The translations under genes and the position numbers were made by a program. The notes under the pieces are model-generated. The model did no database searches, was not told the DNA's origin, and worked only from the letters and a program-made list of their open reading frames with translations. A stretch of 64,000 nt of DNA from Dugong dugon (lineage: Eukaryota > Chordata > Mammalia > Sirenia > Dugongidae): NCBI GenBank assembly GCA_030035585.1, contig CM057468.1, positions 53,812,145 through 53,876,144 on the forward strand, read 5' to 3'. How positions within the stretch are numbered: position 1 is the stretch's first letter; each line of letters begins with the position of its first letter. This document shows, in pieces, positions 1-11,800 of the stretch.

Positions 1-782
1 AAAGGATATAACCCTGATGCACACCTTTCCTGATTTTAAACCACACGATATCGCCTTGTTCTTTTTGAATGACTGCCTCTTGGTCCATGTACAGGTTCTA
101 CATGAGCACAATTAAGTGTTCTAGACTCCCCATTCTTCACAATGTTATCCGTAATCTGTTACGATTCACAGTCGAATGCCTCTGCATAATCCATAAAACA
201 CAGGTAAACATCATTCTGGTATTCTCCGCTTTCAGCCAAGATCTATCTGACATCATCAGTGATATCCCTGGTTCCACATCCTCTTCTGAATCCAGCTTAA
301 ACTTCCAGCAGTGTCCTGTTGATGTACTGCTGCAAATGTTTTTCAATAATCTTCAGCAAAGTTTTACTTGTGTGTGATGTTAATGATATTGTTTGATAAT
401 TTCCGCATTTAGTTGGATCACCTTTCTTTGGAATGGGCGCAAATACGGATCTCTTCCAGTTGGCTGGCCAGGTAGCTATATTCCAAACAACCTTAGCATA
501 AACAAGTGAGAGCTTCCAGTGTTGCATTCATTTGTAGAAACATTTCAATTGGTAGTCCATCTATTCCTGGAGTCCTGTTCTTCGCCAATGCCTTCAGTGC
601 AGCTTGGACTTCTTCCTTCAATACCATTCTTTCTTGATCATATGCTACCTCCTGAAACGAAATGGTTGAACGTCGACCAATTCTTTTTCATACCCTGACT
701 CTGTGTATTCCTCCTTCCATCTTCTTTTCATGTTTCCTGCCTACAGAATTTTTTGCCCATAGAATCCTTCAATATTGCAATT
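1..782 (-). mobile_element. RTE-clade LINE fragment (reverse transcriptase region)
   Basis: The minus strand encodes broken pieces of RTE reverse transcriptase: a minus frame at 297-527 reads WKRSVFAPIPKKGDPTKCGNYQ, and a second frame follows at 137-346. The sequence aligns by eye with 25685-26440 of the near-complete RTE copy in this window. The 3' part runs off the left edge; the 5' side is truncated near 782. It lies in SP4 intron 5, in the same orientation as the gene. Frameshifts show it is dead. Confidence 0.85.
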
Positions 783-799
783 TGATACCATTTTAGACT

Positions 800-1230
800 G
801 ATAAAAATGTTCTAAGTCTGACATTACTGAGTGTTGGTAAGCACACAGCAAAACGGAAACTCTCAATCACTGCTATGGAGCAAACACTGTAACAACCATT
901 TTAGGAACTATTTGGCCATTATCTAGGAAAACCAAACATATACTTTGTCTATTATCCAATAACTCCAATTCTTATATATGTTCAGCTTTATGTATACAGC
1001 AGCAAAGTTTGTGATAGCCAAAAAGCTAGCAATAACCTAAATGGTTTGGTAAATGAACAATACAATGTGGTAGTGCTATGATAAATAGTATATAGCAATT
1101 AAAAGAAATACATATATGCATATATATATATATCTCAACTTGGATAGATATCAAAACATAATGATGAATGAAATTATGATACTGTATCAATTATATAATA
1201 ATACAAGATATTTTACATATATATCCAACA
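800..1230 (+). mobile_element. Old L1 fragment (3' end of ORF2)
   Basis: It resembles the 3' part of L1 ORF2 and the following region, with weak matches to the usual 'tggaaacaacc' to 'aatgaacaatacaatgtggta' stretch. It is much diverged. 1231-1702 is AT-rich sequence with no recognised feature. Confidence 0.5.
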
Positions 1231-1702
1231 AACAATATATAGAAAAGTATAAAAAAATGTACTAAAAATATACACATTAAATTCATGGCAGCTGTTGTCT
1301 TTGACAGATAGGAGGACAAAGAGGATGACAAATTTACCATTGTTTGTTTCATTAAAAGATGGGAACAAAAAAGGACTAATAAAGATCAACAATAAGATCA
1401 TAACTCTTTTTCTTATTCAAACACCGAAAGAAAAGAAAAAAAACACACGAATTCAACATGCTAAGAATACAATGAAAGCAGATGGAATAAATTGCAGCTC
1501 ATACAAATATACTGAAATAACTTACAAAAAGTAAGAATAAAATGTCACTCAGAAATGAGTTAAAAATTTTTTTTATCTTAAACATCTTCCATATAACTGC
1601 TAAAGTGAATTCTTCCCACTTTATTTCCTTATGGTTGATATGATAGCTAAAAACATTGAATAAGTAAATAAAAAGTACAACTCCTAAAATAAACCAACTA
1701 AC

Positions 1703-1902
1703 CTGTATGGGTTCTTCTATGTCTCTGAAGCTCATCGCTCCTTGTGAATCTTTTGCCACAAAACATCCAGTTGCATACGAAAGGTCTTTCTCCAGTATGC
1801 CAGCGAAGATGTGCTCGTAGGTGAGATGTTTTGCCATACACTTTTCCACATCCTTCAATATGACAGATATGCTGTTTCTTTTTTCCTGGTTCATTACTGC
1901 CT
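1703..1902 (-). CDS. SP4: SP4 coding exon 5 (C2H2 zinc fingers 1 and 2)
   Basis: This exon encodes the last base of Arg638, residues 639-704 and the first base of Gly705. Finger 1 uses Cys651, Cys656, His669 and His673; finger 2 uses Cys681, Cys686, His699 and His703. The DNA-reading positions are Lys-His-Ala in finger 1 (KTSHLRA) and Arg-Glu-Arg in finger 2 (RSDELQR), the signature for GC-box recognition in Sp proteins. Linkers TGERP and THTG are present. Val680 (PFVCNW) is a conservative change from the Ile I recall for human SP4. The acceptor is TTTGTTAG and the donor GTTAGT. Finger 3 is on the next exon, outside the window. A longer minus-strand frame at 1499-2008 overlaps this exon out of frame and is not coding. 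Confidence 0.98.
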
Positions 1903-2134
1903 CTAACAAAAACCAAAACCAAACATTAATTATACCCCCAAACACCAAGCTATAACTATGGAAGAGTAAAAGGGAATCAAAGTAAATAAAAGATGCTTTT
2001 CTGAACAAATTTTTTAATAATCATGATGTCACAACTGTAAATAAAATCATAAAATTTTTAATAATAAAATAAAACAGGTCTGTACACTAAACACAAAACT
2101 AACGTGAAAATGTGTTAATCTCAGACAGTTTATG
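1903..2134. other. Intron 4, left margin: nothing recognised
   Basis: Sequence between exon 5 and the old L1, with the exon 5 acceptor pyrimidine tract on the minus strand. At the other end of the intron, 10916-11171 before the exon 4 donor is also unique sequence without a recognised feature. Confidence 0.5.
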
Positions 2135-2764
2135 ATCTACCCTATAAGTCAGGTTCTTTCCCTAGCAGGCTCTGCCTCTGGCAAAGAATTTAAGTTATTC
2201 AAGACACTTAAAAATTCTCTTCTAAAACTCCAAAAGGACAGTAACCCACAGTTAAAAGTGCAAGGTGTAAAGTTTCACTTCTGGCATACCAGTCTGAGGA
2301 GCTCCATGAACCTGTTATCCAGAGAAACTGGTGAAAAGAACCATTTAAAGTCTCTGGAAATGGTCTTAAAAGCATGCAGCAAATGAAGATATACTTATTC
2401 AAAAAAAATCTAATAAAACTTAGTAAAAACAGCAAGTCTATCGTATCTGCACCACGACCTTCTCTCTCCTTTCTTCCTCCCAGCTTCCTGAGACAGAAAC
2501 TGCTCCAGACTAGTATAGTCAGGAACACTGGGCTCCCTCTCCTCCAAGCTCCCAGTCAGAGGGTTATCTTCGCAAGAGGGGCAGAATGTCAACATTTCCT
2601 CACTCTAACCCTAGCTACCTGTTCCTGAGGTGAAGTTCTGGGGCAGTGAAGCTGAGAGGTGGGGGTCCCCTTCTTCCATCCAGCCCCATTTGTGGAAAGG
2701 AGGCTCTATCTTGGATGAGGGGCATTGACAATACTGGGGCCTAGATCGCCTTTGCTCTGACTCG

Positions 2765-3075
2765 TTGTTGCTGTGTGCCAGTGAGTCAATTCTGACTCAC
2801 AGTGACCCTAAAGGACAAAGCAGTACTTCCCCATGAGGTTTCCTAGGCAGATCATCAGGTCTTTTCTCCCTCGGAGCAGTTGGTGGATTCAAACCGCCTA
2901 CCTTTCAGATGGGGTGCTGGTGGCGCAGTGGTTAAGCATCTGGCTGCTAACCAAAACACTGGCTGTTCGAATCCACCAGCTGCTCCTTGGAAACCCTATG
3001 AAGCAGTTCTACCCTGTTCTATAGAGTCACTACCTTTCAGATAACAGTTGAACGCTTAACAACTGGCCCCTTTCT
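2765..3075 (-). mobile_element. AfroSINE (outer, interrupted)
   Basis: This is a minus-orientation tRNA-derived SINE in two parts, 2765-2910 and about 3043-3075, split by a second SINE. It shows the reversed tail (gactcacagtgacccta) and body, then the reversed tRNA-like head after the insertion. Confidence 0.85.
2911..3029 (+). mobile_element. AfroSINE (inner, with perfect 13-bp target duplication)
   Basis: A short, 3'-truncated SINE starts with ggggtgctggtggcgcagtgg and ends near tatagagtca. It is flanked by identical copies of ctacctttcagat at 2898-2910 and 3030-3042, the target-site duplication, which proves insertion into the outer SINE. Confidence 0.93.
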
Positions 3076-4032
3076 TGCTCACTAGTAGTTCTTAAATCAG
3101 AGCTTCCAAGCCAGGAGAGGCAAGCCAAGAGCACCTGAGGCATCTGCCTTCCTCTCTCCACCAAGCACTAAAACTAGGTGTCACTCAGAGAAATGCATCA
3201 CTATCCCAATCCCCAGCTCCAAAACCATGCTCAGAGATTTTGCCTAGGGGCAGAAGCAGGCCATAAAACAGAGAGATCCAAATCTCTTCCCAAAGGAACC
3301 GACTTTATTTGCATCAGAGTATGGGGAAGTGCAAACCTAAAGGCTCTCTCCAAAAAACAGTGGGTACTGTGGTAAAAGGCAATTAGGAAGAGACTGATAG
3401 ATTCACTGGAGTGATAGGCTAAACTATAAGCTGCCTAGCTGGCTGGAGAAATCCAGAGAGAGACAACTGTGAGGAGCCCAGCCTAGGATCAGAACCAATC
3501 TCAAACACTGACTTCAGAAATTATCCCTTAAAAAGAGCCTGAATTTTATTGGATTAGTTTGTGGAGCAATTTAATTGGTTTAATCTGTGGAGCAATGTAT
3601 GCCTCAGTGCATTGTTGAAAGCAACAGAACAATCAGCTAGTAATTAGTGCAGCTTAATAGCTGGATGTGGTCAGGGAAAGAGACTGTCAAAGAGAGTACT
3701 GCCAAACCACTGTCATTCCAGGGAGACTGTGAGTATACCTAAAGTCGTACCCCCTAAAGAGCAGCACTAGAGGCTTCACACTGTGTATGTGTTAATTAAT
3801 TTCATTAGATAATGCAGCTAGTCACTAAACAAATGAACAACCAAATAATAACAAGCCAGGGGTGGGGGGAAGGAAGATGGGTAGAGGGAAACCAGTACCC
3901 AGAATAGCTATATTATCCAAAATGTCCAGTTTCCAACAAGAAAGTATGAGACATTCAAAAAATAGAAAAGTATGACTCATACACTGGAATAAAAAGCAGG
4001 CAACAGAAACTGCCTATGAAAGTGACCGCATG

Positions 4033-5640
4033 GTACAACCACTATAGAAAATGGTATGGCACCTTTCTCAAAAAGCTAGAAACAGAAATACCTTATGATC
4101 CAGCAATCTCACTTCTAGGTATATACTCTTCAGATCTAATACCAATCACATGAATAGACATATGCACACCTATGTTCGTTGCAGCATTATTCACACAACA
4201 GCAAAAAGATGGAAACAACCTAAGTGCTGATCAACAGATGAATGGATAAATAAAATGTGGTACATATATACAATGGAATACTATGCAGCCATAAAGAATA
4301 ACAATGAGTCCTCAAAACACTGTATAACGTGGATGAATCTGGAGGACTTTATGCTGAGCGAAGTAAGTCAATCACAAAAGGATAAATACTGAATGATAAT
4401 ACTTTTATAAGACAAGAATAGATATACGTACACAGACGAACACTCATTGATGGTTACCAGAGACAGCAGTGGGGCAGGGTAAGTGAAAGGACTCTCAAGA
4501 TATTAGACATTTGTTAGTCTGGTGATGGGAAATACAGCATCAAACATGGGTGAACTGCACACCGCTTGACCAAGGTAAATGAGGTCACTACAAAAGTACA
4601 TGAGAAAAAAGAATGTCTTTGGTAAAGGATATGACAAATATAATTTGGAAACACCACCAACCACCAAAAAAAATATGGCTGTGGTTACACAAATATGTAT
4701 ACAAATAAGTATATGAGTATGAATATGTGGGTACATATGTATGCACAGACAGAAGTAGCTATAGGCATATGTACATACATGTATGTGAGTACATGCATGT
4801 AAATCCATATACATAAAAAACCACATAGGCGACACAGGTACGGATACTTCTTAGACATAATCAAACACCTGGCAAGACTGGTTTTCAAGGTTTGAAGACT
4901 TAGGCCCATGATCTCATGAGACAACTCAGTTAATTAGCATATATAGTTCATGAAGTGTATGCTCTACATTCCAATGTGGTGAGTAGTTTCTGGGGTCTTA
5001 ACAGCTTGTGTGCGGCAATCTAAGATACAACTATTGGCCTCTACTTGTCTGGAATACAAGAGAAAGAAGGAAACAAAAGACTCATGGAAGAAAGTAGTCT
5101 ACAGGACTAACAGTTGACATGAACCACAACCTCATCTACCCTGAGAATAGAACTAGACGGTGCTCGGCTACCACTACCAATCATTCTGATCAGCGCCATA
5201 TAAGATGGATCCTTACAGAACGGGACGAAAACGTGGAACAGAACTCAAATTCTTAAAAAGTCCTGGTTGACACTACAGGACTCCCTTAGACTACTGCCCA
5301 TCAGCACTTCAAACCTTGAACTGAAATTATCTCTTGAGGTCACCTGTTAGCTAAATAACAGACTGGATCATAAAATAAAGAATATCATCCACGAGTAATG
5401 AGCTTCTTTAAAAAAAAAAAAATCAACTATAGGAGACCAAATGGTCAAAAATTACTCTAAGGGCAAAGATGAGAAGGTTAAGGTGGCAGGGCAACTAGAA
5501 TACTGGAAGTGGTACAACCAGAACAGAATGAATGAGAATGGTGACACACTGTGAAGGATGTAAGAATGTCGCTGAAAATTTGTGTAGAAATTTCCTGTGT
5601 AAACTCTCACCTTAAACACAGTAACAAAAAAGAAAAAAAA
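4033..5640 (+). mobile_element. Younger 5'-truncated L1 inserted in the old L1
   Basis: It begins inside the 3' part of ORF2 (gatccagcaatctcacttct; aatggaatactatgcagcc), continues through a long 3' UTR and ends in an A-rich tail at about 5629-5640. Flanks agtgaccgcatg (4021-4032) and agtgaccacatg (5641-5652) are a 12-bp target duplication with one mismatch. The surrounding old L1 resumes exactly after it. Confidence 0.85.
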
Positions 5641-8320
5641 AGTGACCACATGTTAGATTTAACAAAGACTTAAAGTAACCATTAAAAACATGCTAAAAAA
5701 AAAAACTAAAGGAAATCGTAACTTAAAAAGTAAAAGAAGGTATGATGACAATGTTGAGAATATCAATAAAGATACAGAAATTATAATAAAGAAAATGAAA
5801 ATTCTGGAGTTGAAAAGTATAGTAACTGAATGAAATTCCACTAGAAGGGCTCAATCGAAGAATGAACTGTCAATAGATACAGAGTATGCAATCTAAAAAC
5901 ACAGCGAAAGAATGAAGAAAAATCAACAGAGCCTCAGAGAAATGTGAGACACCATTAAGTAAATCAACCTATGCATAATTAGAGTACCAGGAAGAGAAGA
6001 AAGGGAAGAAGCAGAAAAAATCTTTGAAGAAATAATGGTTGAAAACTTCCCAAACTTATTTATAACATTAATCAACAAATCTAGGATGCTCAACAACCTT
6101 CAAGTATGATAAATGCAAAGAAATCTACATCTAGACACGTGACTTAAAATCCTAAACACCAAAGACAAGGAAAAATGTTGAAAGCAGCAAGTGTAAAATG
6201 ACTCAAAATTACACGTGAACTCCAGTGAGATTAACAGCTGACTTCACATCAGTAATAATGGAGCTCAAAAAGCAGTGGTATAACATATTCATAGTGTTCA
6301 AAAGTATTCAAAAACTAAGTTCAAACAAAAAAGCCAGCCGAGAAGTCCTTATCCAGCAAAACTATCTTTCAAAAATGAGGGCACAATAAAGATATTCCCA
6401 GATGAATAAAACCTGAGAGAATTTGTTGCTAACAGTATAAATGTATATATATATTTTTCTTCTCTTAACTGATTTGAAAAAGCACTTAAATAAAACAGTA
6501 CGTATACATTATTGGACAGGTAACATATATAAATGTAATATCTTTGCCAATAACAGCACAAAGGTGATGGGTGGATTCAAGGCTGTAACAGACTAAGGAA
6601 ATGACTACAGTTGGTAACATGAATCCACAGGAACAAATGAAGAGAACCAAAAGTGGTAAATAAGGTTAATACAACAAAAGCTTTCTCTCTCTCTGTATAT
6701 ATACACACATACATACCATATTTTAATGCAAATAACATGCACCTTCTACATTTGCTTGCTAACCACTCCCCACCCTGGCAAGGTATCTTTGTAAGCGTAC
6801 TATGCTTATGTTTATTTCAGCAACATGTAAAAAAAATTGGCATAGCAGCATTTATGAAAATACCTCACAGGAGGAGGGAGCAGTTGGCAAACAAACGTAA
6901 AAGGCTCAAGTTATTTGCATAAAAATATGGTATATGTGCTGTCATTTCTTCTCTCAGCTTTTAAAAAATACATAAAATTATGTAAAGTTATAATTATAAC
7001 AATGTATTGCTGGGTTTACAAAATTTATAGATGTAATATATATACCAATAATACCACAAAAAGGGGCAAAAAGGAATAGAAACATATAGGAATAATATTT
7101 CTATATCTCACTGGAATTTAGGATAAACCTGAAACTGATTTTGGTAAGATGTATATGGTAAGCCCTAGAACAACTGCTAAGAAATAATAACAAAAAAGTG
7201 AAAAAAATCATGGAAGAAATTAAAATGCTACACTAGAAAATATCCATTAAATGCAAAGGAAAACAGTAAAAGATGACTATAGGAAGAAAAAAGACATGAG
7301 ATATATAGAAAAGGAAAAGGTAAATGGCACACATAAATCCAGTTCTATCAATAATAACATCAAATGTGAATGGATTAAACAATACAACCAAAAGGCAGAG
7401 ATTGTCAGACTGATTAAAAAAGATTCAATTATATTTGTCTATAGGTAACACACTTTAGATTCAAAGATACAAACAGGCTGAAAGTAAAAGAAAGGAAAAA
7501 GAAATGTAAATAGCAACCACAAGAAGGCTGAAGTGGCTATATTAACATCAGACAAAACAGACTTTAAACAAAAAATGTTACTAGAAATAAAGAGGGACAT
7601 TTTATAATGATAAAAGAGGCAAAAAGAAAAAAGACTCAAATTACTAGAATCAAAAATGAAAGAGGAGATATGATTACTGACCTTACGGATATCAAAAGGA
7701 TTATAAAGGAATACTATGACCAATTGTATGACAATAAATTAGATAACTTAGATGAAATGGGCAAACTATCAAACTGACACAAGAAGAAATATAAAATCTG
7801 AATAGGCCTATAAGGAGCAAAGAGATTACGTTAGTAAACAAAATTTTACCCACAAAGAAAAACTCAGAACAGGTGACTTCATGGTGAATTCTTCCAAACC
7901 TTTAAAGACTTAAAACTAATTCTTCACAATCTCTTGCAAAAAAAAAGTACAGAAAGGAACACTTCCCAAGTCATTCTATGAAGCCAGTATTGCCATGATA
8001 CCAAAAAACTACAGACAAAGACAACACAAGAAAACTACAGATGAATATGTTATGAATATGAATTAAAAAACAAATTCTCAGTAAAATACTAAGCAAAGCA
8101 AATCCAACAACATATAAAAATAAATCTATGCCATGACCAAGTGGGCTTTATCCTAGCAATGCAAAGATGGTTTAATATATGAAAACCAATTAATGTAATA
8201 CATCATATCAATGGAATAAAAAAACAAAATAAAACCCCCACATGATCATATTAATAGACACAGAAAAAGCATTTGACAAAATCCAGTATCATTTCATGAT
8301 AAAAATACTTATACCAGTAA

Positions 8321-9073
8321 GTATAATACTTATACCAGTATCACACTGTCTTAATTACTTTTGCTTTGTAGTAACTTTTGAATTCAAGTACTCCTCAACT
8401 TTGCTCTTCTTTTCTCATGATGGTTTTTCTATTCTAGGGCACTTGTAATTCCATATAAATTTTAGAATCGGCTTGTCAATTTCTACAAAGAAGTCAGCTG
8501 GAAATCTGATAGAGACTGTGTTGAATCTGTATATTAATTTGAGGCATATTGCCATTTAACAATATCAAGTCTTCTGATCCATGACCATGAAGTGTTTTTC
8601 CATTTATTTCAATTTTTAATTTCTTTAACAACGTTGTTTCACATTTATTTTGTTAAATTTATTCCTCAGTATTTGATTATTTTGTAAATAATCTTCTTTG
8701 TTTCAGATTGTCCACAGTTAAGTATAAAAGATACAATTGATTTTTTATATTGATCTTGTATCCAGTAACTCTGATGAACTTGTTTATTACTTCTAATAGT
8801 TTTTTTTTAAATTGTGCTTTACGTGAAAGTTTATAGTACAAATTAGTTTCTCATTCAAAAATTTATACACAAACTATTTTGTGACATTAGATGCAATCCC
8901 CGCAATGTGTCAGCACTCTCCCCCTTTCCACCTGGGTTCCTCACGTCCATTCGTCCAGCTGAATCCCTTAGGGTTTCCTATATACAGATAATATTATCTA
9001 CAAATAGAGATAGTTTTACCTCATCTTTTCCAATCTGGATGCCTTTTATTTCTTTTTCTGATACTGGTATAAG
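8321..9073 (-). mobile_element. Inverted internal block of the old L1 ORF2
   Basis: This block is L1 ORF2 in minus orientation (includes aatctggatgccttttattt and caaatagagatagttttacc, antisense of the RT active-site region), while the L1 on both sides is plus. The plus-strand L1 resumes at 9061-9075 just where the inverted block ends in sense order. Short inverted repeats cttataccagta (8308-8319, 8329-8340) and tactggtataag (9062-9073) mark the ends. Confidence 0.75.
8800..8965 (-). mobile_element. L1 3'-end insertion within the inverted block
   Basis: It begins with a T run (reversed poly-A) and resembles the reverse complement of the L1 3' UTR ending at 5640 (shared pattern around tttgtgtataaattt). 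It interrupts the antisense ORF2 between ttctaatag and agggtttcctatatac. Confidence 0.65.
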
Positions 9074-9655
9074 GATAGACATACAAATTAATGGAATAGA
9101 ACTGAGAGCGCAGAGATAAACCCATGTGTCTATGATTAAATGACTTTTGACAAGGGTGTCAAGAGACCATACAATAGAGAAAAAAAGAGTCTCTTCAACA
9201 AGTGGTACTAGGAAAACTGTATAGCTACATTCACAAAAATGAAGCTGGATCCTTACCTTACATTATATACAAAAATTAACTCAAAATGGATCAATGATCT
9301 AAATGTAAGAGCAAAAATGACAACACTCTCAGAAAAAAACAGGGAATCATCATGATCATTTGGCAATGGATTCCTAGATATGGTAAGAGAGGCATGAGCA
9401 AGAAGGAAAAAAAAACAAATTAGACTTCATCAAACCTAAAGACTTTTGTGCTTCAAAGGAAACTATTAAGAAAATGAAAGACAACCCACAGAATGGGAGA
9501 AAACATTTGCAAAGCATGTATATGAAAAGGGACTTGTATTTAGAATACATAAAGAACTCTTATAACTAACTATACTTGATGTCAGCCAAACGATGAGAAA
9601 CAGTCTTATAACTAATTATAAAAAGATAAACAACTCAATTTAAAAATGAACAAAG

Positions 9656-10097
9656 GTCTATCAACAGATGAATGGATGAGCAAAAGACAGGATACACATA
9701 CTATGGAATATTATTCAGCCACAAAGAGAAATGAAGTCCTAAATACATGCTACACCACGGATGAACCTTGAAAACACGCTGAGTGAATTAAGTCAGTCAT
9801 AAAAAGACAAAATACCGTATGATCCCACTTATATGAAATACGTAAATTTATAGAGACTAAAGCTTATTAGTGGTGAGTTGTGGGTGTGAGGGAGGGTAAC
9901 AGACGAAGTCTTTGCTTAGGGGCCATGAATTTCTGTTAATAGTAGTGGAACAATTTGGAAAAAGGAGAGTGAAAATGGTTGCACAACATGATGACTATAA
10001 TCAATGCCAATGAATTGAGAATGTAAAAAATTGTTGAATTGACAAATGTTTTGTTATATACACTTGTACCACAGTAAAAAAATTTTTAATTAAAAAA
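9656..10097 (+). mobile_element. L1 3'-end insertion in the old L1
   Basis: It starts at tcaacagatgaatggat and runs through a complete L1 3' end to an A-rich tail. The interrupted ORF2 resumes at about 10098. Flanks aaatgaacaaag and aaataagctaag look like a decayed target duplication. Confidence 0.6.
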
Positions 10098-11171
10098 ATA
10101 AGCTAAGTATTTCAATAGACATTCCCCAAAGATATACAAATAGCCAATAAACACATAAAAAGATGCTCACTATCAAAAGTCATCAGAAAAATGCAGATCA
10201 AAACCACAAAGTGATACTATTTCTTGCATACTAAGACAACTATAAGCAAAAAGTGAGGCAGTAATAAGTGTGGGTGACAATGTGGAAAAATTTGAACCCT
10301 CATATACTGCTAATGGGAATGTAAAACGTTGCAGCCACTGTGGAAAACAGTCTGCAGTTACTAGTTAAACACAGATTTACCATATGATCCTGCAAGTCCA
10401 TTCCTCTGTATCTATCCAAGAGAACTGAAAACATATGACCATGCAAAAACTTATACATAAGTGTTTACAACAGCATTATTCATAATAGCCAAAAGGTGGA
10501 AAGAATTCAAATGTCCATTAACTGATAGATTAAAAAATATGATATAACCATACAATGGAATATTATTTGGCCATAAAAAGAAATGAAGTCCTGACACATG
10601 CTACAACACAGATAAACTCTGAAAACATTATGCTAAGTGAAAGAAACCAGACATAAAAGACCACATGCTATATGATTCCACTTACAATAAATGTCCAGAA
10701 TAGGAAAATCTATAGAGACAGAAAGTAGATGAGTCATTTCTTAGGGCTAGCAGGAAGATGAGGAGATAGAAGGTTGGTAGCTAAAGTGTACTGGATTTCT
10801 TTTTGAGGTGCTGAAAACATTCTAAAATTGACTGTGGTGATGGTAACCTTTTAATTTTACACTTTAAATGGGTTAATTATGGTTGTGAATATATCTCAAT
10901 AAAATTGTTTAAAAAATTTACATAACAAATGAAAAAAGAAAACTGTAAGAAGAAACATGTAAGGAACAAGGCAGAGAACCACTCAAATCCCATTCCTAGA
11001 ATAGCCCACCTAAAACCTCTTCATAACAAATATATGTAGTTTAAAGTCTAACTCAACTTCTAAGCAATAATGCCAGTGAGTTCCTAGTGTTCAAAATACC
11101 CAGCCAATGACTTGGTTTTAACTACTATTTTATGCCTTCCAGAGAGGTAGAGTTGATAACAGTGCATTTAC

Positions 11172-11400
11172 CTTCCTTCTCCTTCCCTACAATTAGGACA
11201 GGAGCACGCAACTCTTCGAAGCCTCTTGCCAGGCTGCACCTCTTGATCAGAAGTTTGCTGGCCCTGCTGCAAATGCACTTGAGTGAGTTGGTCAGGACTA
11301 ACAGCACCTATTGTTGCATTAGCAATTCCTCCAACTGCTACGGTTACAGGAGCTATAGTAGCTTGTTGGACTTTTACTCCATCCTGTCCTTGCTGCTGAC
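11172..11400 (-). CDS. SP4: SP4 coding exon 4 (Btd box)
   Basis: This exon encodes the last two bases of Gly562, residues 563-637, and two bases of Arg638. It begins after CCCTTTTCAG with QQQGQDGVK and ends at GAAG before GTAAAT. The translation is uninterrupted. It includes the basic GKRLRRVA stretch and the Buttonhead (Btd) box CSCPNC (residues 627-632), a cysteine motif just before the zinc fingers in all Sp proteins that helps transcriptional activation. The plus-strand frame that is open here is a shadow. The exon lies between the 41-kb intron 3 and the L1-filled intron 4. Confidence 0.97.
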
Positions 11401-11599
11401 CTGAAAAGGGGGGGGAAAAGTATTATAATATGTTCTATTCCTCAAGAAAGGATAAAAAATATGTCCGTGTAGACATTTTAAAGCTAACATACTTGTTCTA
11501 AAAGATGTATGTAATGTATTAAAGCAAAAGGAGTTAATGACTTATCCTATGCCAATCCCTCTAAAATATAACAGTCTTACTTTAGTAGCTACGTTGCCT

Positions 11600-11800
11600 C
11601 TATGTGTACTCTGTGTGACTATACATAAAGCATTTAACCCTCTTTGTGGCTTAACTTCTCCATTTGTAAAATGAAGATAGTAATACTTGCCACCTACTTA
11701 CCTCACCAAAGTGTGGTGAGGATTCATGAACATTATATGAAAAGCACTCTGAGATCCTCAGATGAAAGATGCTATATAAATACAAAGCATTATTACTATT
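11600..11800 (+). repeat. MIR SINE
   Basis: The MIR pattern is visible: cttctccatttgtaaaatg, a caccta block, then ggattcatgaa and agatgctatataaa. The rest of 11401-12740 in intron 3 shows no recognised feature. Confidence 0.6.

Larger units (their letters stand above)
2135..10915 (+). mobile_element. Ancient near-complete L1 (5' UTR to 3' end), interrupted
   Basis: About 8.8 kb of intron 4 reads as one old mammalian L1 (L1M/L1ME type by recall), antisense to SP4. 5' UTR-like sequence covers about 2135-3900, ORF1-like sequence about 5700-6300, and ORF2 about 6300-9650 (RT start at 8242-8290 with the 'gacaaaatcca' stretch); the 3' end is at 10098-10915. It is broken by SINEs (2765-3075), a younger L1 (4033-5640), an inverted internal block (8321-9073), a small minus-strand insertion (about 8800-8965) and another L1 3' end (about 9656-10097). 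Many stops make it inactive. Family and exact 5' limit are from memory of L1 sequence. Confidence 0.72.

Noticed and set aside
1499-2008. 169-codon minus-strand frame over exon 5
   Set aside because: It is out of frame with the zinc fingers, hydrophobic and intronic at both ends.
11132-11404. 90-codon plus-strand frame over exon 4
   Set aside because: It is the antisense shadow of SP4 exon 4.
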